This document shows, one piece after another, positions 1 to 7,812 of a DNA stretch of 16,089 bases (within the stretch, counting starts at the first letter, position 1; each line of letters opens with the position of its first letter). Both the position numbers and the translations under genes were made by a program. Origin of the DNA: Prevotellaceae bacterium UBA5903. Lineage in GTDB: Bacteria; Bacteroidota; Bacteroidia; Bacteroidales; Bacteroidaceae. The notes under the pieces were generated by a model. It was given only the letters and a program-made list of their open reading frames with translations, was not told where the DNA came from and did no database searches. The stretch is from the NCBI GenBank assembly GCA_002431845.1, contig DJEH01000062.1, positions 4,482 through 20,570 of the forward strand. Reading direction: 5' to 3'.

Positions 1-251
1 GGCTCAACAATTAAAGCAAGCTTTATTGTATTCGCCTTGCACCATATTGGGTATGCGGTAGAGGGAGCATAGCAAGCTATGTAACCAAAACTACTTGCAA
101 AAGGACACTTTCAAGATTATGCAAGACACTTGGAAGGACAAAAAAATCTATAACTAGAATTTATAGCCCCACCCTTAAACAATTAAGCAACTATTTATTA
201 ATAAGCCGAATATCAATAGCACATACTCCGCGCTCCACAGCATCGACATAC
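1..251. other. Region without a recognisable gene, upstream of tamL
   Basis: All three forward frames and the reverse frames were read. Two forward frames are open from the left edge but stop at 59-61 and 70-72; the short tails (about 19 and 23 residues) match nothing I recognise, so the end of an upstream gene cannot be shown or excluded. The tamL frame is open back to the stop at 12-14 but has no ATG, GTG or TTG before 252, and its translation there does not look like protein. A short inverted repeat (CATAGC-AA-GCTATG, 68-81) and an AT-only one (148-166) are present, both too weak to call. No clear TAnnTTTG promoter box was found. Confidence 0.5.
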
Positions 252-2645
252 ATGACCAAACACACAAACAATAAGAATAGAAATCTTGGCAAGACACACC
301 ATTTAGCCTGCATGCTAAAATATGCAGGCTTTGCTATGTTGTGCACGATTATGATGGGTATTTTGGGAGCATGCAGCAGCAAAAAGTTTCTGCACGATGG
401 AGAATACGTGCTATCTGAAGTAAAAGTAAGAAGTAACGACAAGCAAATAAAGCCCAACTCAATGAGAGGTTTTCTGAGGCAACAACCCAACAGCAAATGG
501 TTCAACCTATTTAAAGTGCCATTGGGCTTTTACTGCATGTCGAAAGCCGACTCCATCAAAGGGAACAAGGGATTTTCAAAACTACTAAAAAAGATGGGCG
601 AAGCCCCAGTGGTGTATAGCAAAGTTCAAACGGCTTATAGCATACTAAACCTTGAGCAAGCACTTAATAGCCAGGGCTACCTACATGCTAAGGTAGACAC
701 TCTGACCGAAATTAAAAAGCATAAACTTAAGCTAACCTATACCCTTGAGCCAGGCTATCATTTCTACATCAAAGGCATACGCTACAACTTTGATAACGAA
801 AAGATGCTGCAAATATACCGACAAGATTCGCTCAAATCGCTCATCAAGCAGGGGCAAGCACTCAACCTTAACACATTGGCAGAAGAACGTAGCAGGATGA
901 TAAAAGACTACCACAACAAAGGGTTTTATTTTTTAAATACTGACTATATTTCTTTTGACATCGACACAATAGCTGGCGAGCTTGGGGCTATGGTAACAAT
1001 GCAAATGAGAATGCCATCGGGCATTGACACTCTACGTGCCTACACCCCACAACATTTCAGACGAATAAATGTGTATCTTGAGAATTTGAATAGCGAAAAT
1101 AGTAACTCAATAGTTCAAGCATACGACACTATTGCATATAGAGGCATCCATTTCCATCTGAAGGAGAACGCACCTATTGTTAAACGCACTTTTTTATCGC
1201 ACATCGGTATGCAAGCAGACAGCTTGTATAGCGAAGCTATCTTGCAAAACACTTACAACAATTTGAGCAGTTTACCAGCTGTGAGCTTTGCAACAGTAAA
1301 AGTTGCGCCCACCCTTGGCAGCCACAACTCGTTAGACTGCAACATCAACATTATGCCCAACAAGCCCCGCACGATAGGTCTTGAACTTGAAGGCACCAAC
1401 ACTGCTGGAAACTTGGGTGCTGCTGCTGCCCTAACCTATAGCAATCGCAACTTGTTTAAGGGGTCTGAAATGATGTCGCTCAAGTTGCGCGGAGCGTACG
1501 AGGCCATCACAGGACTTGAAGGCTACGTTAATCAGAGTTACACAGAATGGAGTGCCGAAGCCAATTTTCGCTTTCCTTCGCTGATATTTCCGCTTATAAA
1601 TATTGAAACAAAACGTAAACTCAAGGCAACATCGGAGGCCAAGCTTATGTACGACACGCAAGACCGTCCGGAATTTCACCGCCGAGTGCTTACTGGTGCA
1701 TGGGCATACAATTGGCACCATTCGTCAAATAGTAGATGGCAACACCACTACGACCTACTATCAGTCAACTATGTGTATATGCCGTGGATTTCTGACACCT
1801 TCAGAAACGAATATCTAAATGGCGACGATCCCCATTACTCGGTACTGAGATATAGCTATGAAAACCTCTTTATCGTGAAAACTGGCTACAACTTTACCTA
1901 CAATTCTCTGCGCGATGCAACCAACAGAGCTATTGGTTTGTACCAAACAAACGGATTTCAGATTAAGATGGGATTTGAACTTGCGGGCAACGTGTTGTAT
2001 GCTTTATCTAAGGCTACTAAGGCCAAAAAAGACAATAACGATAGTTATAATATCTTTGGCATAGCTTACTCGCAATATGCAAAATTCGACTTTGATTTTG
2101 CCAAGAGCATTGTTATCAATGAGCGCAACTCTTTGGCTCTTCATGCTGCATTGGGCATTGGCATTCCATATGGCAACTCTACTATTTTACCTTACGAAAA
2201 GCGCTATTTTGCAGGTGGTGCAAACAGTGTGAGAGGTTGGAGCGTGAGAGGACTTGGTCCTGGAGCATACAAGGGCAAAGACGGCAAGATTGACTTTGTA
2301 AACCAAACCGGAAACTTAAAGTTAGACCTCAATGCCGAATGGCGTACCTACCTATTTTGGAAGTTGCATGGTGCCTTCTTTATTGATGCAGGCAACGTGT
2401 GGAACACACGAGCTTATGCCGACATGGACGGAGCACAATTTAAACTCAATAGCTTTTACAAACAAATAGCCGTGGCTTATGGTTTAGGCATACGCCTCAA
2501 CTTCAACTACTTTATTTTACGCTTCGATGGTGGTATGAAGGCTATCAACCCCTCAGTACCCTCTGGCAGATTGCACTACCCTATTACAAAGCCAAACTTT
2601 AGTAGGGACTTTGCCCTACACTTTGCCGTAGGCCTTCCATTTTAA
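252..2645 (+). CDS. tamL: Omp85-family outer-membrane lipoprotein, TamL type
   Basis: Predicted outer-membrane protein of the TamA/BamA (Omp85) superfamily in its Bacteroidota lipoprotein form, thought to help insert or assemble outer-membrane components together with a TamB-like partner. The 797 residues begin with a lipoprotein signal: a hydrophobic stretch at about 23-40 and the lipobox L-G-A-C with Cys41. POTRA-like segments follow at roughly 115-190 and 290-360, then a beta-barrel from about 370 to the end. The Omp85 loop-6 hallmark VRGW lies at 660-663 after a glycine-rich YFAGGANS, and the protein ends in phenylalanine like a beta-signal. The start is uncertain. ATG 252 gives an unusually long 40-residue leader, while ATG 312 (Met21) would give a normal 20-residue signal peptide. 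No TamB gene is in the window. The family is clear; the TamL label rests on recall of the family's N-terminal pattern. Confidence 0.88.
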   Translation: MTKHTNNKNRNLGKTHHLACMLKYAGFAMLCTIMMGILGACSSKKFLHDGEYVLSEVKVRSNDKQIKPNSMRGFLRQQPNSKWFNLFKVPLGFYCMSKADSIKGNKGFSKLLKKMGEAPVVYSKVQTAYSILNLEQALNSQGYLHAKVDTLTEIKKHKLKLTYTLEPGYHFYIKGIRYNFDNEKMLQIYRQDSLKSLIKQGQALNLNTLAEERSRMIKDYHNKGFYFLNTDYISFDIDTIAGELGAMVTMQMRMPSGIDTLRAYTPQHFRRINVYLENLNSENSNSIVQAYDTIAYRGIHFHLKENAPIVKRTFLSHIGMQADSLYSEAILQNTYNNLSSLPAVSFATVKVAPTLGSHNSLDCNINIMPNKPRTIGLELEGTNTAGNLGAAAALTYSNRNLFKGSEMMSLKLRGAYEAITGLEGYVNQSYTEWSAEANFRFPSLIFPLINIETKRKLKATSEAKLMYDTQDRPEFHRRVLTGAWAYNWHHSSNSRWQHHYDLLSVNYVYMPWISDTFRNEYLNGDDPHYSVLRYSYENLFIVKTGYNFTYNSLRDATNRAIGLYQTNGFQIKMGFELAGNVLYALSKATKAKKDNNDSYNIFGIAYSQYAKFDFDFAKSIVINERNSLALHAALGIGIPYGNSTILPYEKRYFAGGANSVRGWSVRGLGPGAYKGKDGKIDFVNQTGNLKLDLNAEWRTYLFWKLHGAFFIDAGNVWNTRAYADMDGAQFKLNSFYKQIAVAYGLGIRLNFNYFILRFDGGMKAINPSVPSGRLHYPITKPNFSRDFALHFAVGLPF
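305..330 (+). promoter_or_regulatory. Perfect 9-bp hairpin over the alternative tamL start
   Basis: AGCCTGCAT (305-313) and ATGCAGGCT (322-330) are exact reverse complements around an 8-base loop. The in-frame ATG at 312-314 sits at the end of the left arm and the first loop base. If translation begins there, the start codon would be buried in the structure; if it begins at 252, the hairpin lies about 50 bases into the coding region. Only three T residues follow, so it is not a convincing terminator. The structure is seen directly; a regulatory role is inference. Confidence 0.4.
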
Positions 2646-2708
2646 AACAACAAAAGGAGCTTTTGCAACAAAAAATAGCTCTTCCAAAATACATACAACT
2701 ATCACTCC

Positions 2709-3524
2709 ATGTTAAAATTTATATCGCTCGGATCGGGCAGTTGCGGCAACTGCTACTATCTTAATGCCGATGGCTATGGAATCATTATCGATCTGGGAAT
2801 TGGTATACGCAATTTTAAGAAACTCTTTTCAAATTACGGACTAACAATTGCACAAATTCAAGCCATATTGGTGACTCACGACCACACAGACCATGTGAAA
2901 GCAGTTGGGGCATTGTCGCGCGATTTCCATATACCCGTATACACATCCGAAAAGGTGCACGACTCAATCATGCGCAATCATTTTGTGTCGAAAAAGGTGC
3001 CCTTAGACCTACAACACGACATTGTGCGGGGCGAGGAATTTGAATTAGGCCCCTTTAGCATAACCTCGTTTGCCGTGCCACACGATAGTGCCGACAACAA
3101 CGGATATATCATTAAAACAGAGGGCAAATGCTTTGTGTTGATGACCGACATAGGGCATTTTACAGACGAAATGCCAAGCATTGTTAACCAAGCCACACAC
3201 CTTGTTATAGAGTCAAACTACGACAAGCAAATGCTCGTTACAGGACACTATCCCTTGCGCCTGCAAAAGCGCATAAGCAACGGATATGGACACATAAGCA
3301 ATGCAGAGACAGCCGATTTCTTGGCAAAGAATCTCAACCCCAAAATAATCAAAAAAGTGTGGCTATGCCACCTTAGCGCAGAAAACAACTTACCAAGAAT
3401 AGCCTACAACACCTGCCAGAAACAACTAACTGAAGCGGGTTACATACTCGAAGGAGATGATGCCAATTTACACTTAGAAGTTTTGGCACGTCGCACTCCC
3501 TCACTGGTAACAGAACTTGTCTAA
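2709..3524 (+). CDS. Metallo-beta-lactamase-fold hydrolase, YycJ/WalJ-like
   Basis: A soluble 271-residue enzyme of the metallo-beta-lactamase fold, probably a metal-dependent phosphodiesterase or nuclease. The N-terminus (FISLGSGSCGNCYYL) is typical of the YycJ/WalJ group. The metal-binding motif HxHxDH is complete at His57, His59, Asp61 and His62, and further likely ligands are His125 (VPHDSAD), Asp147 (MTDIGH) and His221 (WLCHLSAENN). There is no signal peptide or membrane segment, so it should be cytoplasmic. YycJ-type proteins have been linked to DNA processing and to cell-wall and replication coordination in Firmicutes; that role is not established here. It follows tamL after 63 bases without a clear terminator or promoter, so co-transcription is likely. 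The fold is certain, the substrate is not. Confidence 0.88.
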   Translation: MLKFISLGSGSCGNCYYLNADGYGIIIDLGIGIRNFKKLFSNYGLTIAQIQAILVTHDHTDHVKAVGALSRDFHIPVYTSEKVHDSIMRNHFVSKKVPLDLQHDIVRGEEFELGPFSITSFAVPHDSADNNGYIIKTEGKCFVLMTDIGHFTDEMPSIVNQATHLVIESNYDKQMLVTGHYPLRLQKRISNGYGHISNAETADFLAKNLNPKIIKKVWLCHLSAENNLPRIAYNTCQKQLTEAGYILEGDDANLHLEVLARRTPSLVTELV

Positions 3525-3602
3525 ACAAGCAATACAATAAAACTATGCTGAAGCAAAGCCAAAAATAGATAACGAATAATCCCGTATTCAAGAAATTTAT
3601 TA

Positions 3603-3610
3603 TATCTTTG
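3603..3610 (+). promoter_or_regulatory. Bacteroidota-type -7 promoter box for recQ
   Basis: TATCTTTG matches the Bacteroidota -7 consensus TAnnTTTG exactly and is followed by C, as in many such promoters. It lies 127 bases before the recQ start, so the transcript would carry a leader of roughly 115-120 bases. No clear TTTG element is visible at the expected upstream spacing near 3580. Confidence 0.5.
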
Positions 3611-3656
3611 CTTTAACATAAGCGAGTGCAGATGGGATAACCAACACAAAGTTTTA

Positions 3657-3673
3657 TATGTATCACATACATA
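3657..3673 (+). other. Short hairpin in the recQ leader
   Basis: TATGTAT, a three-base loop CAC, then ATACATA form a perfect 7-bp inverted repeat within the inferred 5' leader of recQ, about 64 bases before the start codon. It is AT-rich and could equally be an operator or chance. No partner protein is suggested by the sequence. Confidence 0.2.
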
Positions 3674-3736
3674 GTTGCATATAACTCCGTTTTGACACTC
3701 TAAACATATCTAACCTCTAAGCATGAATTAAAAGCT

Positions 3737-5914
3737 ATGAAGGAAGAATATAACTTGAAAAAAGTACTTAAAGAACACTTTGGTTTTGACACATTTAAGA
3801 ATAATCAAGAAGCAATAATACAATCACTTCTTGAAGGTAAAAATGTGTTTGTACTGATGCCTACAGGAGGTGGTAAGTCGCTATGCTACCAACTGCCCTC
3901 TCTTATCATGGAGGGTACAGCCATTGTTATATCGCCCCTTATAGCTTTAATGAAGAACCAAGTGGACGCCATAAGGCACATGAGCCAAAACGATGGTATA
4001 GCGCATTTTATAAACTCTTCGCTTACTCGCGCACAAACAGAGCAAGTGAAAGCAGACATTAAGAATGGCATTACCAAACTGCTCTATGTGGCACCAGAAT
4101 CGCTCACAAAGGAAGCCAACATCGATTTCTTAAAAACCATAAAAATATCTTTTTATGCCATAGATGAGGCTCACTGCATATCTGAGTGGGGGCACGATTT
4201 CAGACCTGAATACAGAAAAATTAGGTCTATCATCAATACCATAGGTACAGCTCCAGTTATAGCCTTGACCGCTACCGCCACCGAAAAGGTTGCTACAGAC
4301 ATTAAAAAGAACTTAGGCATATTGGATGCTATCACATACAAAAGTTCCTTTAACCGACCCAACCTCTACTACGAAATACGGCCGAAAACAAAAGATATTG
4401 ACAAGGATATTATTAAGTATATCAAACAAGGACCAGAGCGAAGTGGCATCATCTATTGTCTAAGTCGAAAAAAGGTGGAGGAATTGGCTGAAGTATTAAG
4501 AAACAACAACATAAAAGCTGCAGCCTACCATGCTGGACTTGAACCTGCCGTGCGCTCTAAAACGCAAGATGACTTCTTGATGGAACGTATCAACGTTATT
4601 GTTGCTACCATAGCTTTTGGTATGGGAATAGACAAACCCGATGTGCGTTTTGTTATTCACTATGACATGCCCAAGAGCCTTGAAGGGTATTATCAAGAAA
4701 CCGGACGTGCCGGACGCGACAACGGAGAGGGAAAATGCATTGCGTTCTACTCTCGCAACGACTTAAAGAAACTAGAAAAATTTATGGAGGGAAAACCTGT
4801 GGCTGAACAAGACATAGGCAAACAACTCCTAAAAGAAACCGCAGCCTACGCTGAAAGCTCAATGTGCAGAAGAAAATTGCTACTGCACTATTTTGGCGAA
4901 ACATACGACCACGACAACTGCGGTAACTGCGACAATTGTTTACATCCTAAAACTAAAATAGAAGCAAAAGACGATTTGCTGAAAGTACTTGAAGTAATTC
5001 TTGCCACCAAAGAGAATTTCCGCGATGACTACGTAAAAGACATCTTGCTTGGCAACAAAACCGAAGAAGTCTGCGCATACCATCACGATGAGCTTGAAGT
5101 GTTTGGATGCGGCGAAGATACCAACGAACGCATTTGGAACGCTGTTATCAAGCAAGCCCTTGTCATGAAATTCCTTGACAAAGATGTCAATAACTATGGC
5201 GTATTGAAAGTTACTGAAGCAGGGCGCAACTTTTTGAAAAAAACACATTCATTTATGATAACTGAAGACCGCAACTTCGACGAAGAAGCAGAAGCAGAAA
5301 TGCAAGAAGACTCAGCTTGCACCATTGACCCAGCTCTTTTCAAGATGCTGAAAGACCTACGTAAGGAAATGTCAAAAAATCTTGACGTGCCACCATACGT
5401 GATTTTTCAAGACAACTCGCTTGAAGCCATGGCCACTATATACCCACAAACACTTGAGGAACTACAAAACATTCCAGGCGTTGGTGCGGGCAAGGCCAAG
5501 CGCTATGGTACAGAGTTTTGCAAACTAATAAAGAAACATTGCGAAGAAAACGATATTGAACGCCCAGACGACTTGCGCATTCGCACCGTTGCAAAAAAAT
5601 CTAAGATTAAAGTAGGCATTATTCATAGCATCGACCGCAAAGTTGCTCTTGACGACATCGCTATGGTAAACGGCATTGAGTTTGACGAATTATTAGACGA
5701 AATCGAAGCTATCGTTTACTCGGGCACCAAAATCAATATTGACTACTTTATACAAGATGTTATTGACGACGACCACGTAGAAGACATCTACCAATATTTT
5801 AAAGAAAGCGAAACCGACGATCTTGACGAAGCCTTGGATGAATTGGGAGACGAATATACTGAAGAGGAAATCCGATTGGTAAGAATTAAGTTCATCTCTG
5901 AGATGGCTAACTAA
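3737..5914 (+). CDS. recQ: ATP-dependent DNA helicase RecQ
   Basis: A 3'-5' DNA helicase that unwinds recombination and repair intermediates. All hallmarks are present in 725 residues: Walker A MPTGGGKS at 41-48, the DEAH box at 143-146, the RecQ aromatic-rich loop around WGHDFR at 151-156, and motif VI QETGRAGRD at 320-328. A zinc-binding module has Cys377, Cys395, Cys398 and Cys401, and a winged-helix region follows at about 410-510. An HRDC domain lies at about 531-605 (IPGVGAGKAKRYG). The last 115 residues form an acidic extension beyond HRDC that E. coli RecQ (about 610 residues) lacks; similar extensions with a helix-turn-helix domain are known in relatives. ATG 3737 is chosen because the helicase N-terminus begins at once. 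The next gene, glnS, starts 38 bases later with no terminator between. Confidence 0.97.
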   Translation: MKEEYNLKKVLKEHFGFDTFKNNQEAIIQSLLEGKNVFVLMPTGGGKSLCYQLPSLIMEGTAIVISPLIALMKNQVDAIRHMSQNDGIAHFINSSLTRAQTEQVKADIKNGITKLLYVAPESLTKEANIDFLKTIKISFYAIDEAHCISEWGHDFRPEYRKIRSIINTIGTAPVIALTATATEKVATDIKKNLGILDAITYKSSFNRPNLYYEIRPKTKDIDKDIIKYIKQGPERSGIIYCLSRKKVEELAEVLRNNNIKAAAYHAGLEPAVRSKTQDDFLMERINVIVATIAFGMGIDKPDVRFVIHYDMPKSLEGYYQETGRAGRDNGEGKCIAFYSRNDLKKLEKFMEGKPVAEQDIGKQLLKETAAYAESSMCRRKLLLHYFGETYDHDNCGNCDNCLHPKTKIEAKDDLLKVLEVILATKENFRDDYVKDILLGNKTEEVCAYHHDELEVFGCGEDTNERIWNAVIKQALVMKFLDKDVNNYGVLKVTEAGRNFLKKTHSFMITEDRNFDEEAEAEMQEDSACTIDPALFKMLKDLRKEMSKNLDVPPYVIFQDNSLEAMATIYPQTLEELQNIPGVGAGKAKRYGTEFCKLIKKHCEENDIERPDDLRIRTVAKKSKIKVGIIHSIDRKVALDDIAMVNGIEFDELLDEIEAIVYSGTKINIDYFIQDVIDDDHVEDIYQYFKESETDDLDEALDELGDEYTEEEIRLVRIKFISEMAN

Positions 5915-5952
5915 GCCATTTTATTCATCTATCTTATAACTATAACTTTATT

Positions 5953-7656
5953 ATGACTGATAATAATATCAACGAAAGTTCTGAAAAGAAGAACCTTAAT
6001 TTTATAGAACAAATTGTTGCCAACGACCTAAAGGAGGGCAAAAATGGTGGTAGACTGCAAACACGCTTCCCGCCAGAGCCTAATGGTTATCTACACATCG
6101 GACACGCAAAAGCTATCTGCATGGACTTTGGTGTGGCACAAAAATTTGGTGGCGTTTGTAACCTACGTTTTGACGATACCAACCCTCAAAAAGAAGATAC
6201 TGAATATGTTGAAGCCATTAAGCAAGATATTGAATGGCTCGGCTTTAAATGGGGTAACATATACCATGCATCAGACTATTTTCAGAAGTTGTGGGACTTT
6301 GCCATCCGCCTTATTAAAGAAGGAAAGGCTTATGTAGATGAGCAAACAAGCGAAGATATTGCAGCTCAAAAAGGCACACCGACACAACCTGGCGTTGAAA
6401 GTCCCTACCGCAACAGACCTATTGAAGAGAACCTTGCATTGTTTGAAAAAATGAACTCTGGCGAGGTGGCTGAAGGCGCTATGGTGCTGCGTGCCAAAAT
6501 TGATATGGCTAACCCCAACATGCACTTCCGCGACCCAATCATCTATCGCATTATCAACAAGGAACATCATCGCACTGGCAATAAATGGAAAGTATACCCA
6601 ATGTACGACTTTGCCCACGGACAGAGCGACTATTTTGAAGGGGTGACTCACTCTATATGTACGCTTGAATTTGTTCCTCACCGCCCCTTATACGACCATT
6701 TTATTGACGAACTCAAAGAAGGCAAAGACCTTGACGACAATCGTCCACGCCAATACGAATTTAATCGCTTAAACTTGACATATACCGTAATGTCAAAGCG
6801 CAAACTATTGGCACTTGTTCAAGAAAAGTTGGTTGATGGTTGGGACGATCCTCGTATGCCTACTGTCTGCGGATTGCGCCGCCGTGGTTATTCGCCCGAA
6901 GCCGTTAGGAAATTTATTGATATGATTGGTTACACAAAATTTGATGCCCTTAACGACTATGCTATGCTTGAAGCTGCCGCCCGCGAGGACCTCAATGCTC
7001 GAGCTTTGCGTGTAAGTGCTGTGCTCGACCCTGTAAAACTTATCATAACCAACTACCCTGAAGGACAAACCGAAGAACTTGAAGCTATCAACAACCCCGA
7101 ACGCGAAGAGGATGGTTCGCACACTATCACTTTCAGCCGCGAATTGTGGATGGAAAGAGCCGACTTTATGGAAGACGCTCCAAAGAAATTTTTCCGTATG
7201 GTGCCAGGTAAAGAGGTACGCCTAAAGAACGCTTATATCGTTAAGTGCACTGGTTGCAAAAAAGCGGCAGACGGAACTATTGAGGAGGTATATGCAGAAT
7301 ACGACCCCAATAGCAAGAGCGGCATGGAAGGCGCAAACCGCAAGGTAAAAGGTACACTTCATTGGGTAAGCATTGCTCATAGCGTTCCTGCAGAAGTTCG
7401 CCTATACGATCGCTTGTTCAACGTTGAAAACCCATCTGCCGACGAACGCGACTTCCGTGAATTGCTTAATCCAGATTCTCTGAAGGTACTAAACAATTGC
7501 TATGTTGAAAAGTTTGCAGCTGAAAACCCAACAGGCAATCGCTACTTGCAATTCCAGCGTACGGGCTACTTTACTGCTGATAAAAACTCAACTCCTGAGC
7601 ATTTAATCTTTAACCGCACGGTAGGATTGAAGGATACTTGGGCTAAACAAAAGTAA
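5953..7656 (+). CDS. glnS: Glutaminyl-tRNA synthetase
   Basis: Charges tRNA-Gln with glutamine using ATP, in the cytoplasm. This is a class I synthetase of the GlnRS/GluRS group. The ATP-binding signature PPEPNGYLHIGH is at 40-51, with HIGH at 48-51, and the KMSKS-equivalent loop is VMSKR at 279-283. LRFDDTNP (71-78) and the YDFAHGQSDYFEGVTHS region (218-234) are characteristic GlnRS segments, and the C-terminal half holds the anticodon-binding beta-barrels. At 567 residues it is close to the E. coli enzyme (about 554). It lies 38 bases after recQ and is probably co-transcribed with it. A strong hairpin at 7741-7792 lies downstream. Confidence 0.97.
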   Translation: MTDNNINESSEKKNLNFIEQIVANDLKEGKNGGRLQTRFPPEPNGYLHIGHAKAICMDFGVAQKFGGVCNLRFDDTNPQKEDTEYVEAIKQDIEWLGFKWGNIYHASDYFQKLWDFAIRLIKEGKAYVDEQTSEDIAAQKGTPTQPGVESPYRNRPIEENLALFEKMNSGEVAEGAMVLRAKIDMANPNMHFRDPIIYRIINKEHHRTGNKWKVYPMYDFAHGQSDYFEGVTHSICTLEFVPHRPLYDHFIDELKEGKDLDDNRPRQYEFNRLNLTYTVMSKRKLLALVQEKLVDGWDDPRMPTVCGLRRRGYSPEAVRKFIDMIGYTKFDALNDYAMLEAAAREDLNARALRVSAVLDPVKLIITNYPEGQTEELEAINNPEREEDGSHTITFSRELWMERADFMEDAPKKFFRMVPGKEVRLKNAYIVKCTGCKKAADGTIEEVYAEYDPNSKSGMEGANRKVKGTLHWVSIAHSVPAEVRLYDRLFNVENPSADERDFRELLNPDSLKVLNNCYVEKFAAENPTGNRYLQFQRTGYFTADKNSTPEHLIFNRTVGLKDTWAKQK

Positions 7657-7740
7657 TGTAAGCAACTTTTGATGCATATACAATCAACAAGTATTTGAAT
7701 TGTTGCTATTGATATGTATGATTTTTAAATGACATTGACA

Positions 7741-7792
7741 AAACTACGCTAAAACTATATTACAATTAATGAATATAGCCTTAGCGTAGTTT
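7741..7792 (+). terminator. Two-tier hairpin between glnS and the TPR gene
   Basis: The outer arms AAACTACGCTAA (7741-7752) and TTAGCGTAGTTT (7781-7792) pair perfectly over 12 bp. After a small internal loop, CTATATT and AATATAG pair for another 7 bp around a loop of about ten bases. It sits 85 bases after the glnS stop and ends 20 bases before the next ATG. Only a short T-run follows the stem, so it may be a weak or partial terminator of glnS, or a leader structure of the TPR gene. Confidence 0.6.
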
Positions 7793-7812
7793 ATTGCTTA
7801 TAATCAAACGAT

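Noticed and set aside
139..166. CTATAA-TTATAG inverted repeat next to a run of A, resembling a leftward terminator
   Set aside because: The stem is only 6 bp and almost purely AT, and there is no leftward gene to its right that it could serve.
191..505. Leftward 104-residue open frame overlapping the start of tamL
   Set aside because: It is antisense to a clear lipoprotein signal and POTRA-bearing gene, resembles no family, and its composition is that of a shadow frame.
2651..2665. CAAAAG-GAG-CTTTTG hairpin between tamL and the hydrolase gene
   Set aside because: A 6-bp stem with a 3-base loop followed by A-rich rather than T-rich DNA; too weak to call a terminator.
6271..6681. Leftward 136-residue open frame inside glnS
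   Set aside because: It lies wholly within the conserved glutaminyl-tRNA synthetase catalytic region on the opposite strand and has no recognisable features of its own.
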